Below are positions 16,470 through 24,603 of a DNA stretch of 64,000 nucleotides, one piece after another; the stretch's first letter is position 1; the number at the start of each line of letters is the position of its first letter. Below the pieces are notes generated by a model. It was given only the letters and a program-made list of their open reading frames with translations. It made no database searches and had not been told where the DNA came from. The stretch covers positions 3,534,001 to 3,598,000 of the forward strand of contig CAVXHV010000005.1 in assembly GCA_963761445.1 (NCBI GenBank), read 5' to 3'. Source of the DNA: CAVXHV01 sp963761445. Its GTDB lineage: Bacteria > Planctomycetota > Planctomycetia > Isosphaerales > Isosphaeraceae. A program made the position numbers and the translations under genes.

Positions 16470-17573
16470 ATGAGCCGCGCCATCCGCTTCACATTCATTG
16501 TGGCTGCCGTCTGTTCGTGCTTCGCCAAGGTGCCGGCCGTTGCGGACGATGCTCCGGCCGCGGTGCCGGACCGCGTTCAGGGCGCGTATCGTTTTGAGAA
16601 GGGCGGCTGGATTTACGTCCATCTCCAGGGCTCGCCGGCACAGGTCGGTTATCAGCATGGCTATCTGCTCTCCGGCGAGATCGCGGATCTCCTGCGGGTG
16701 ATCAAGCCCTTCCTTGCCCAGTCGACGAGGCGTGATTGGTCCTTCTACCGCGAGGCCGCGGAGAAGATGCTCTGGCCCGCAATCGACGCCGAGTATCGCG
16801 AAGAGATCGACGGCGTCGTGGCGGGGCTTTCGGCCAAAGGTGTGAAGGCTGACCGATGGGACCTGGTCGCGCTCAATGCCAATCAGGAGCTGCCGTACTA
16901 CTACGTTTCGTGGCTGGACAGGAACGAGGGCAAGAAGCCGGTGACGCACTCGCCGGGAAACTGCAGTGCCTTCATCGCCACGGGAAGCTTTACCAGGGAC
17001 GGCCGGATCGTCATGGGCCACAACGCGTGGACCAACTATGTGGTCGGCACGCGCTGGAACATCGTCTTCGACATCAAGCCCGCGCAGGGCTCGCGCATGA
17101 TCATGGACGGCCTGCCCGGCGTGATCGTCAGCGACGACGATTTCGGCATCAACTCCGACGGGATCATGGTCACGGAAACGACGATCACCCAGTTCGAGGG
17201 CTGGGATCCCGCCGCCAAGCCCGAGTTTGTGCGCGCGCAAGGCGCTTCAGTACAGCAAATCGATCGACGACTTCGTGCGGATCATGCTCGACGGCAACAA
17301 CGGCGGTTATGCCAACGACTGGCTCGTCGGCGACAACAAGACCGGCGAGATCGCCCTGTTGGAGCTCGGTCTCAAGAACCACTTCGTCAAGCGGACCAAG
17401 GACGGCTGCTATTTCGGCGCCAACTTTCCGGTGACCGAGGTGGTGACCCGGGAAGAAACCAAATTCGACGTGAACAAGAAAGATTCATCGCCCAACACCC
17501 GCAAGGCGCGCTGGCTGGAGCTCATCGACCAGCACAAGGGCGAGATCGACCTCGAGCTCGGCAAAGCTTTTGA
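16470..17573 (+). CDS. C45-type autoproteolytic hydrolase, N-terminal fragment
   Basis: MSRAIRFTFIVAAVCSCFAK is a signal peptide with cleavage near AVADDA. GYQHGYLLSGEI and the GNCSAFIATGSFTRDG site (Cys near residue 161) match the C45/acyl-transferase and phospholipase-B-like hydrolases, in which that Cys becomes the N-terminal nucleophile after self-cleavage; TRDGRIVMGHNAWT and MIMDGLPGVIVSDDDFGINS follow as usual. Coherent sequence stops near 17240 (AKPEFVRA); residues beyond are out of frame and the enzyme continues in 17227..17892. The ribosome site is weak (GGAG 13 bases upstream). Confidence 0.75.
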   Translation: MSRAIRFTFIVAAVCSCFAKVPAVADDAPAAVPDRVQGAYRFEKGGWIYVHLQGSPAQVGYQHGYLLSGEIADLLRVIKPFLAQSTRRDWSFYREAAEKMLWPAIDAEYREEIDGVVAGLSAKGVKADRWDLVALNANQELPYYYVSWLDRNEGKKPVTHSPGNCSAFIATGSFTRDGRIVMGHNAWTNYVVGTRWNIVFDIKPAQGSRMIMDGLPGVIVSDDDFGINSDGIMVTETTITQFEGWDPAAKPEFVRAQGASVQQIDRRLRADHARRQQRRLCQRLARRRQQDRRDRPVGARSQEPLRQADQGRLLFRRQLSGDRGGDPGRNQIRREQERFIAQHPQGALAGAHRPAQGRDRPRARQSF

Positions 17574-17892
17574 GACCGATGCCTTCGATTCGTTTTCGAA
17601 GACACGTGGAACCAACGAGCGCACGCTATGCGGCCGGGTCGAGATCTCGCCTCGGGGATGCCCGGAATGGGACTGGCCACCGTTCTTCCCCGGGGGAACC
17701 GTGCAGTCCAAGGTCACCGATGGCACGCTTGCCGCAAAGCTCGCTTTCTGGGGCCAGGCCGGCCACGCCGGGTCTGATTTCCTGGCCGAGCCGTTCTTGA
17801 AGGAACACAAGGAATACGAATGGATGCGCGGGCTGCTCAGAAACATGAAATCGGAAGCATGGGTTCAGTTCCAGGCGGATGCGAAGGAATAG
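17227..17892 (+). CDS. C45-type autoproteolytic hydrolase, C-terminal fragment
   Basis: From about 17240 the frame reads RKALQYSKSIDDFVRIMLDG, then NNGGYANDWLVGDNKTGEIA and LLELGLKNH, the core strands of the Ntn-type hydrolase fold, and ends SEAWVQFQADAKE. Together with 16470..17573 this makes a secreted protein of about 473 residues. Substrate (acyl amide, phospholipid or peptide) cannot be read from the sequence. Confidence 0.75.
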   Translation: MCARKALQYSKSIDDFVRIMLDGNNGGYANDWLVGDNKTGEIALLELGLKNHFVKRTKDGCYFGANFPVTEVVTREETKFDVNKKDSSPNTRKARWLELIDQHKGEIDLELGKAFETDAFDSFSKTRGTNERTLCGRVEISPRGCPEWDWPPFFPGGTVQSKVTDGTLAAKLAFWGQAGHAGSDFLAEPFLKEHKEYEWMRGLLRNMKSEAWVQFQADAKE

Positions 17893-17971
17893 CCTGGGCA
17901 ATCGGCGTCGCGCCGGCCCGAGATCTGGTACACTCCAATTCGGCCCTTTACCAGGGGCACAGGAGCTTGCC

Positions 17972-18208
17972 ATGTCCCGCGTTGCGATTGAGCTAGAACT
18001 TCCTGACGATTTGGGCCGCTTTCGCTTGCCGCGCGCCCTGAACGCCCGCTTGCAGCAGTTGCTCGATCGCCAGGATAGCGGACCTACTCTCACTGCGGAC
18101 GAGCGGCAAGAGGCGGAGGGCCTCGTCGAAGTGGCCGATCTCTTGACGTTGTTGCGCCTACGTTCCGAATCCGCCACGGCCGCCGGAAGCTCGACGAAAC
18201 GGCGATGA
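17972..18208 (+). CDS. Small protein coupled to HNH nuclease
   Basis: ATG 17972 follows AGGAGC by seven bases and gives MSRVAIELELPDDLGRFRLP, then RALNARLQQLLDRQDSG and helices to the end (78 residues). Its stop overlaps the start of the HNH gene as ATGA, so the two are translationally coupled. The size, N-terminal strand and helical remainder resemble antitoxin-like or accessory proteins that precede HNH genes in planctomycetes and cyanobacteria; I do not assign a family. Confidence 0.65.
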   Translation: MSRVAIELELPDDLGRFRLPRALNARLQQLLDRQDSGPTLTADERQEAEGLVEVADLLTLLRLRSESATAAGSSTKRR

Positions 18209-18621
18209 AGGACATTTCCGTTGGACTGCGCACCGCAGTTGTCGTGCGAGCGGGCAACCGTTGCGAGTATTGCAGACTGGCCCAACAAGGGCAGGAAGCC
18301 ACGTTTCACGTCGACCACATCGATCCCAAGGCACGCCGCGGAGCAACCTCGCTGGACAATTTAGCACTTGCCTGCGTCTCTTGTTCCCTCCGGAAGGCCG
18401 CACGAAGATCGGGACCAGATCCTGAAACCGGTCGCACCGTGCCGTTCTACCATCCCCGGCGTCAACGCTGGACCAACCATTTCCGTTGGGAAGGTGTCCG
18501 TGTCATCGGCCTCACGCCCACTGGCCGGGCGACACTTTCGGCGCTTCGCATGAATCGTCCTGTCGCTCTCGCAATTCGCGCTGAAGAGATCGCTTGGAAC
18601 CGTCATCCACCTTCCACATGA
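18205..18621 (+). CDS. HNH endonuclease-family protein
   Basis: The protein has the full HNH layout: NRCEYCRLAQQGQEATFHVD (CxxC and first His), HIDPKARRGATSLDNLALAC (the DNLALAC Asn) and CVSCSLRKAARR (second CxxC). It is 138 residues, the usual size of stand-alone HNH proteins of this phylum. The start overlaps the upstream small gene by ATGA. Its last 110 bases overlap the convergent BlaR1-like frame on the other strand, which suggests that frame is read too far. Biological role (restriction, repair or toxin) is unknown. Confidence 0.8.
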   Translation: MKDISVGLRTAVVVRAGNRCEYCRLAQQGQEATFHVDHIDPKARRGATSLDNLALACVSCSLRKAARRSGPDPETGRTVPFYHPRRQRWTNHFRWEGVRVIGLTPTGRATLSALRMNRPVALAIRAEEIAWNRHPPST

Positions 18622-21577
18622 GCGGACAAGGCCGCACCCACCGCGTTCGCGCTCGGCCAACCAACTTCCCCGCGAGCCGTCGATTCGATGCCGGCGCAAT
18701 CGGGGTCCGTCGACCGATACGACCGCGAATCATTGCGCGCGCCGCCTTCTCCGCCGGCACGACCAGATCCGGCACCTCCACGGTGTCGAGCCCGTCGACC
18801 TCAAAAGGCATGACGGTTCGGGCCCGGGTCAGCCGCCCGCTCGCGTCCTTCACGTGCGGAGCGGAAAGCTCGCCTTCTGAGGCAACCGGTGCGCACTTGA
18901 ACGTGAACCGCCCCTGGTCGTCGCACATAAAACTGATGCCGAACCGCGTCACACTGTCGTCCCGCGGGCTGAGCCGGATGCCGACCCGATGCCTCGCCTG
19001 CGGCTTGCCATCGGTGTCGATGATGCGCCCGGTGATCTTCGCCGCTTTCGAGATCACCAGCTTTCCATTCGTCTCATCCGCCGAAACAATCGTGAAGCCT
19101 CCGAGTCCCTGATCCTCGCTGTAAGCAAACACGACGATTGCACCCGCCTTGCGCCGCATCTCGAGCCGCCCTTGGTCGTTGGCCCGTGTGTTGGGTCCCA
19201 ATGGTGAGACCATGACCCGCGCCTTGGCGACAGGCCGCTCGCCCATCGGGGTATTCTCGATGACGACGCCAGTGAAGGCTGTGTCACGCGGCGACAACGT
19301 GAGAGCCAGGTTGCGGACGATTTCTGACTCGTCAGCCACGTCGATTCTCACCGAGTCGGTCCTCTGGAGTTGCTTGCCACCTTGAAGCGTATAGCTCCCG
19401 GGGCCGACCCGGAACTGAAAGCCGCCCTGGGCGTCGGTCGTAACCGCGCCCCGGACGAGCTCACCCTTATCGGCCACCGCGCCACGGAATTCCTTGGGGA
19501 GCAGCCCCCCCTGCTCCAGCAGCATGACGGTCGTGCCCGCAGAGCCCCGATGACCGGGCTCCTCGGTGACTAAGCCGCGCAGGATCGTTCCTTTGATGAG
19601 GGCGAAATCGAGCCCGTCCAGCGCCCGACCCTCATACACCGCAACGTTCTTCAGGCTGCGCGCGGCCCAGTTCTCGTCGACCACGGTGACCATGTACGCC
19701 TGCTCGGGCGGCACCTCGAGCTCGTAGCGGCCATTCTTACCGGTCCGAGCCGAGAGCATTCCTTGCGGCGCCGCGTCCGAGCCCCAGCCGGCCGCCCTGA
19801 CCAGGACCTGCCCTCCCGGAGTCCCATCGGGCAATCGCACCGTGCCACTGAGCCGTGTCGCACGCAGCACCCGCGCCGTCAGCTCGGCCGGTCCGGGCGG
19901 ATCATACTCGAGCAGATCGCGACAGGAATAACCCGCCCGCGGATTGATCGAGAACCTCGTCGCGCCACGCCCTCCTTTTGGAAACCAGTCGAACGACGCG
20001 ACTCCTTGTCCGTCGGTCGTTGCAGCCACCGTCGTGCACAGCCGGGCATCAAGGCTCTCTTTCTTACCCGTCGTGTAAAGACGTGCAGGTTTGATTCCAA
20101 CGCCCGCCACCGGTTGCCCTTTTGAATCCACCGCTTTTATCCGCACGGCGGGCGCAGCTTCAAGCGTGAGAATCACCTCAGCCGGCAGAGGACCGGTCGC
20201 GGCAGCCCCTCTTTTTTCATAATTCTCGAAGTAGTCGAGACCGGCCCCGGGGCGAAACGCGACCACCCACTCGACGTGCGCGTCGGCGGGAATGCGCAGC
20301 GTCGCGGTCCCGTCGACGCCGGCAGTGGCATGGGTGCGGAACAGCGTCTCGGCCGCCTCGACAGTCGCGCCCGCCACCGGCGCACCGGCGGCGTCCTTCA
20401 CGCGCACCGTCACGGTCCGGCTTGGCTTGAGCACGATCCGCGCGGGCTCGTTGCTCCGCTGGTTGCGCCGACGGTCGAACGTCCCGTCCAGACCCATCTG
20501 CGACCCCCGGGCGGCTTCGGCCATGAGTCCCACGAGGCCGCTTGGGCTCAGGTTCGTCAAGGTCAGACGGAACGTCCCGTCGTCGTCGGTTTGCACGACA
20601 GCGTTGGCCGGCCCATCAAACACCGGCATCGTCCGGACTTCCGCCCCACCAACCGGCCGGCCTTGTTCGTCGACCACCACCCCCTCGATTCTCCAGAAGT
20701 CGGCATTGGGCGTCGTAGCCAACCCATTTTGCGGATTAGCCTGTGCGGGTTCGCCTGCACGAACCGAGCCGCCGACCCGAATGGATGCCACCGATACCCC
20801 CGTCACCGCCAGCGCGATGGCCAGGGCGGTCTTCATTCCGAGGCTCGTGCGTGTCATGGGAACCCTCCTCGGGTCAAGAAGCCCGGCGACGCGGTCCGCC
20901 AGCGTCCACCGAGCGGCCAGCAAGCCAAGCCCCGCGGGTGCGAAAATGGAAGAACGGCCGAGCGGAGTCATCTCGAGCAACGTGCGAGCGTAGCCGCAGG
21001 GGTCGCTGCACCGCAGCACGTGGTTGTCGCAGACCTCTTCGCGTCCCCGGGACAGCTGGCCGCTCGCGTAGTAAACCATGGGGTGCGGCCAATACAGCGC
21101 GCCCGCCAGCCGTTGCAGCAGCCCGACCCACGCGTCGCGGCGCACGACGTGGGCGCACTCGTGCACGAGCACGTCGCAAAGCGCTTGCTCTGAAATCGAC
21201 TCGGCCAGTCCCTCGGGCAACACGACCCGCGGCCGCAGCAAACCAACCACGATCGACCCGCGCACCGATGCCGACCGTACGATCGGCGGCATTTCTGAAA
21301 CACCCATGAGCGTGCGTGCTCGCTCCACCGCTGCGCCGAATCGCGCCTTCTCGAACGGCTGCGACTCCTGGCAAATCGCCAGCAGCCGTCTAAAGCCCGC
21401 CACCATGCGAGCCAGCCCTACGAGCACGCCCACGAGCCACAGCAACACCAGGCTTCCAATGACGTAATTTCCCCGCGGAACGACTCGCGCCGAGTGTTCT
21501 CGCATTGATCTCGGGCGTGCTTCGACGACCCGCTGCGCCCTGAGATTCCGCACCGGCTTCCGCTTCGCCAGTCGCAT
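18512..21577 (-). CDS. BlaR1-like M56 peptidase with Cna/carboxypeptidase-like repeats, main fragment
   Basis: Coherent sequence starts near 21485 (RVVPRGNYVIGSLVLLWLVG, a membrane helix). The M56 metallopeptidase core is CDVLVHECAHVVRRDAWVGL with the HExxH-type HECAH zinc site, followed by a C-terminal helix and MKTALAIALAVTGVSVASIR. Downstream are at least six Ig-like/carboxypeptidase-regulatory repeats (IEGVVVDEQGRPVGGAEVRT; VRVKDAAGAPVAGATVEAAE; ITGRIIDTDGKPQARHRVGI) instead of the penicillin-binding sensor of true BlaR1. The last about 70 residues (after AARAMIRGRIGRR) look out of frame and overlap the HNH gene, so the true end is probably near 18620-18740. Confidence 0.8.
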   Translation of the reverse strand: MRLAKRKPVRNLRAQRVVEARPRSMREHSARVVPRGNYVIGSLVLLWLVGVLVGLARMVAGFRRLLAICQESQPFEKARFGAAVERARTLMGVSEMPPIVRSASVRGSIVVGLLRPRVVLPEGLAESISEQALCDVLVHECAHVVRRDAWVGLLQRLAGALYWPHPMVYYASGQLSRGREEVCDNHVLRCSDPCGYARTLLEMTPLGRSSIFAPAGLGLLAARWTLADRVAGLLDPRRVPMTRTSLGMKTALAIALAVTGVSVASIRVGGSVRAGEPAQANPQNGLATTPNADFWRIEGVVVDEQGRPVGGAEVRTMPVFDGPANAVVQTDDDGTFRLTLTNLSPSGLVGLMAEAARGSQMGLDGTFDRRRNQRSNEPARIVLKPSRTVTVRVKDAAGAPVAGATVEAAETLFRTHATAGVDGTATLRIPADAHVEWVVAFRPGAGLDYFENYEKRGAAATGPLPAEVILTLEAAPAVRIKAVDSKGQPVAGVGIKPARLYTTGKKESLDARLCTTVAATTDGQGVASFDWFPKGGRGATRFSINPRAGYSCRDLLEYDPPGPAELTARVLRATRLSGTVRLPDGTPGGQVLVRAAGWGSDAAPQGMLSARTGKNGRYELEVPPEQAYMVTVVDENWAARSLKNVAVYEGRALDGLDFALIKGTILRGLVTEEPGHRGSAGTTVMLLEQGGLLPKEFRGAVADKGELVRGAVTTDAQGGFQFRVGPGSYTLQGGKQLQRTDSVRIDVADESEIVRNLALTLSPRDTAFTGVVIENTPMGERPVAKARVMVSPLGPNTRANDQGRLEMRRKAGAIVVFAYSEDQGLGGFTIVSADETNGKLVISKAAKITGRIIDTDGKPQARHRVGIRLSPRDDSVTRFGISFMCDDQGRFTFKCAPVASEGELSAPHVKDASGRLTRARTVMPFEVDGLDTVEVPDLVVPAEKAARAMIRGRIGRRTPIAPASNRRLAGKLVGRARTRWVRPCPLMWKVDDGSKRSLQRELRERQDDSCEAPKVSPGQWA

Positions 21578-21914
21578 GTTGCGCCATGAATTCGGCGGCG
21601 ATCAGCCGCGAATCGACAGGGCTGAACGTGGCGACCACGCCGTCACCGGCGGCCGTCGCCGTTGGTGCCGGCAACGGCACGTTGACGAACCCGAGCGCAA
21701 AACCGGAATGTTGCAAAAGACCCGCGACGACGGGGCTGACCAACACCCAAACCAGCACGCCCAGCCACAGCGCATGACGCACCTCGGCGCGCCGCCGGAA
21801 CGCGGCGCGAGCGGCGAGCGCAGTCAGCGCGATCACAACCGACGACTGCAAGATCGCCGCCACAATCGCGCGTGTGACCGCTTGTCCTGGGTCAAGATAC
21901 ACAAGCAGGCTCAT
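21390..21914 (-). CDS. BlaR1-like M56 peptidase, N-terminal fragment
   Basis: ATG 21914 overlaps the BlaI stop as ATGA. MSLLVYLDPGQAVTRAIVAA and RHALWLGVLVWVLVSPVVAG are the first membrane helices of the M56 sensor family. A Pro/Ala-rich loop follows (residues 70-140). Coherence ends about residue 142 (EINARTLG) near 21485, where the next frame continues as VPRGNYVIGSLVLL in 18512..21577. Confidence 0.75.
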   Translation of the reverse strand: MSLLVYLDPGQAVTRAIVAAILQSSVVIALTALAARAAFRRRAEVRHALWLGVLVWVLVSPVVAGLLQHSGFALGFVNVPLPAPTATAAGDGVVATFSPVDSRLIAAEFMAQHATGEAEAGAESQGAAGRRSTPEINARTLGASRSAGKLRHWKPGVAVARGRARRAGSHGGGL

Positions 21915-22303
21915 GATTTCTTACCCTCCGCACGTTCGATCATCTTTTTGATCTTGCGAGCTTCTTCCTTCGAGATGCCTCGGTCGTGCAATAGCGCCAG
22001 GAACAGCCCTTCGGCCGATCCACCAAAGGCCGTGTCGACCAGCCGCCGTACCACAACGCCCAGAGTAACCTCTCGCGGCACCGCCGCCTTGTAGCGGAAC
22101 GCGTGGCCCTCTTCGTCACAGCAGAGCCACCCTTTCTCAAGAAGCCGTGAGACCATGGTGAGCACCGTGCTCCGCGGAAGATTCCGCCGCGCAGAAAGCG
22201 CCTTCCAGACATCAGCCACCGTGACCTCGCCCCGATCCCAGACAACATTCATGATCTCCATCTGCGCATCCGACAACGGCGGCAATCCTTCGTGCCCGGT
22301 CAT
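21911..22303 (-). CDS. BlaI/MecI-family transcriptional repressor
   Basis: ATG 22303 is preceded by GGAGG at seven bases. The winged-helix is clear: LSDAQMEIMNVVWDRGEVTV, ADVWKALSARRNLPRSTVLT, MVSRLLEKGWLCCDEEG, then a C-terminal dimerisation half (VPREVTLGVVVRRLVDTAFG). 131 residues, normal for the family, which binds DNA as a dimer and is cut or released by its BlaR1-type partner encoded immediately downstream. A two-dyad operator sits just upstream at 22329-22365. Confidence 0.9.
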   Translation of the reverse strand: MTGHEGLPPLSDAQMEIMNVVWDRGEVTVADVWKALSARRNLPRSTVLTMVSRLLEKGWLCCDEEGHAFRYKAAVPREVTLGVVVRRLVDTAFGGSAEGLFLALLHDRGISKEEARKIKKMIERAEGKKS

Positions 22304-22328
22304 CAAGCAACCTCCAGAATCACAAAAT

Positions 22329-22365
22329 GACTACGACCGTCGCTAAAATAGCGACAGCCGTAGTC
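22329..22365. promoter_or_regulatory. Double BlaI-type operator
   Basis: GACTACG (22329-22335) and CGTAGTC (22359-22365) are the outer arms of a 37-bp imperfect inverted repeat that matches in 14 of 16 positions per arm. Each half holds its own small dyad, CGAC-C-GTCG on the left and CGAC-A-GCCG on the right, flanked by TA, like the tandem TACxxxxGTA half-sites bound by BlaI-family dimers. It ends 26 bases upstream of the repressor start, suited to autorepression. Confidence 0.6.
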
Positions 22366-22434
22366 AAATGCAAGGGGTCACTGTTCCGCATGCAAGCGAA
22401 CGTCGTTCGGCACTGATCCGCCCGAGCCGCCGCT

Positions 22435-24585
22435 CTAGCGAACAGGCTCGACCTCAACCCCCAGCGCCTTCACCAGAAATGCCCACATATCAGCAGTCTC
22501 GTCAATCTGCTTGGCCGTGGGCTTGCCGGCGCCGTGGCCGGCTTTGGTCTCGATCCGGATGAGCACCGGGTTGGCGCACGCCTGGGCCGCCTGAAGCGCC
22601 GCGGCGAACTTGAAGCTGTGGCCCGGCACCACGCGGTCGTCGTGATCGGCGGTCGTGATCAAGGTCGGCGGGTAGCACGTGCCCGGCTTGATGTTGTGCA
22701 GCGGGCTATAGGCCAATAGCGCCTTGAACAGCTCGGGATCATCGGAGGATCCATAATCGTCGGTCCACGACCAGCCGATCGTGAATTTGTGGAAACGAAG
22801 CATGTCCATCACGCCAACGGCCGGCAGCGCCGCGCCGAACAGATCGGGCCGCTGCGTCAAGCACGCCCCGACCAAAAGCCCGCCGTTGGACCGCCCGGAG
22901 ATCGCCAGCTTGGATTTCGACGTGTAGCCGCTCGCAATCAGCCACTCGGCCGCCGCGATGAAGTCATCGAAGACATTCTGCTTCTTGAGCTTGGTTCCCG
23001 ACTCGTGCCAGCCCTCCCCATACTCGCCTCCTCCGCGCAGGCTCGGCTGAGCGTACAGCCCCCCCATTTCCAACCAGGCCATCACGCCCGGGCCGAAATT
23101 CGGAGTGAGCGAGATGTTGAAACCGCCATAGCCGTAGAGCAGCGTGGGAGCGCCGCCTGCTCGCTTCTGCCCCTTCTTCTGGCTCAAGAACATCGGGATC
23201 CTCGTCCCATCCTTGCTCGGATAGAACACCTGCGTGGTCTCAAAATCCTGCGGGTTGAAGCTCAGCTTGGGCCCCCGCCAGACCGTGCTCGCCCCGGTCG
23301 CTACCTCATACCGATAGATGGAACCCGGCGTCGTGAAGGATGTATATGAATAGAACGTTTCCGCGTCGCTTCGCTTGCCCTGAAAGCCGCTGGCCGTGCC
23401 GATACCCGGCAGCTCCACGTCTCGCAGGTACCGCCCGGCAAGGTCAAACACCCGAATAACCGTTTGAGCGTCTTTCAAGTACGAGGCGAGGAAATGACCG
23501 GCGACCACGTCGACGCCTTGCAGCGTCTCGGCCTGCTCCGGAACGAACTGGACCCAGTGCTCCGGCGCCGGTTTCGCGATGTCGATGGCGACGACCTTGC
23601 CCCTTGGAGCGTTCTTATCCGTGCGAAACCAGAAGACCGGCCCATCGTTGTCGATGAATGTAAAATCCGCGTCAAACTCTCCCACCAGGTGCACCGGCTT
23701 CTGATCGGCCGCGTCGAACGGACGATAAATAACCCGATACTTGTTGTTCGTTCCCTTGTGGATCGTCAGGATCAAGTACCGGCCGTCGTCGGTGACCGTC
23801 GGGCTCGCCCGCCATTCTTTGTGCTCGGGCTCTTCCCAGACGAGCTTGTCGTCCTCTTGAGCCGTGCCCAGCCGGTGATAGTAGACCTTCTGGTCATAGT
23901 TCGTACCCTTCAGGTCTTCTCCGGATTTGGGCTCGGGGTACCGCCCGTAGAAAAACCCCCGGCTGTCCGGGCTCCACTCCGCGTCCGAGAACTTGATCCA
24001 CTTGAGCCCGTCGGGCAGGTCCTTCCCCGCAGCCAGGTCGTGGACCTTCCAGATGTTCCAATCCGAGCCGGCCGTCGCAATCCCATAGGCAACGAACCGC
24101 CCGTCGTGACTGATGTTGGTCGCCGCCAGCGCGACCGTGCCGTCGGCCGAAAGCGCGTTCGGGTCGATCACGACCGCCGCTAGGCCGTCGAGCGTCGCGC
24201 TCGTGTAGAGCACGCTCTGGTTCTGAAGACCTTTGTTATAAGTGAAAAAGTATCGCCCCCCTTCGCGCCTGGGCGGCCCATATTTCTCAAAATCCCAAAG
24301 CTCGGTCAACCGCCGCTTGATCGCCCCACGCTGCGGTATCGTCTCGAGGAACACATTTGTCTCTCGATTCTCGGCTTCGATCCAGGCCCGCGTCGCCGGG
24401 GCATCCGGGTCCTCGAGCGGACGGAACCGGTCGACGACCTTTGTGCCGTGATAGACATCCACTGTTTCGGAATGCGGCGCTGCCGGATACTTACCCGGGT
24501 GCGACGCGTCTTCACCGCCGGCCGGAACGATCGTCAAGAGGCACAACCCCGCCATAATCGCCGAGACCAATGACACCTGTGACAT
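22435..24585 (-). CDS. Secreted prolyl oligopeptidase family serine peptidase (S9A)
   Basis: The gene is intact, 716 residues. MSQVSLVSAIMAGLCLLTIV is a signal peptide. Residues about 35-420 are the beta-propeller (PLEDPDAPATRAWIEAENRE is the standard S9A opening), and the C-terminal alpha/beta-hydrolase domain carries the triad: Ser in AISGRSNGGLLVGA (near 566), Asp in TADHDDRVVPGHS (near 648) and His in KAGHGAGKP (near 686). It cleaves after proline in short peptides; the signal peptide places it in the periplasm or outside. It is followed on the same strand, after 18 bases, only by upstream-lying genes, so it ends this minus-strand group. Confidence 0.9.
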   Translation of the reverse strand: MSQVSLVSAIMAGLCLLTIVPAGGEDASHPGKYPAAPHSETVDVYHGTKVVDRFRPLEDPDAPATRAWIEAENRETNVFLETIPQRGAIKRRLTELWDFEKYGPPRREGGRYFFTYNKGLQNQSVLYTSATLDGLAAVVIDPNALSADGTVALAATNISHDGRFVAYGIATAGSDWNIWKVHDLAAGKDLPDGLKWIKFSDAEWSPDSRGFFYGRYPEPKSGEDLKGTNYDQKVYYHRLGTAQEDDKLVWEEPEHKEWRASPTVTDDGRYLILTIHKGTNNKYRVIYRPFDAADQKPVHLVGEFDADFTFIDNDGPVFWFRTDKNAPRGKVVAIDIAKPAPEHWVQFVPEQAETLQGVDVVAGHFLASYLKDAQTVIRVFDLAGRYLRDVELPGIGTASGFQGKRSDAETFYSYTSFTTPGSIYRYEVATGASTVWRGPKLSFNPQDFETTQVFYPSKDGTRIPMFLSQKKGQKRAGGAPTLLYGYGGFNISLTPNFGPGVMAWLEMGGLYAQPSLRGGGEYGEGWHESGTKLKKQNVFDDFIAAAEWLIASGYTSKSKLAISGRSNGGLLVGACLTQRPDLFGAALPAVGVMDMLRFHKFTIGWSWTDDYGSSDDPELFKALLAYSPLHNIKPGTCYPPTLITTADHDDRVVPGHSFKFAAALQAAQACANPVLIRIETKAGHGAGKPTAKQIDETADMWAFLVKALGVEVEPVR

Positions 24586-24603
24586 CGCGCCGTGCCCCTT
24601 TTT

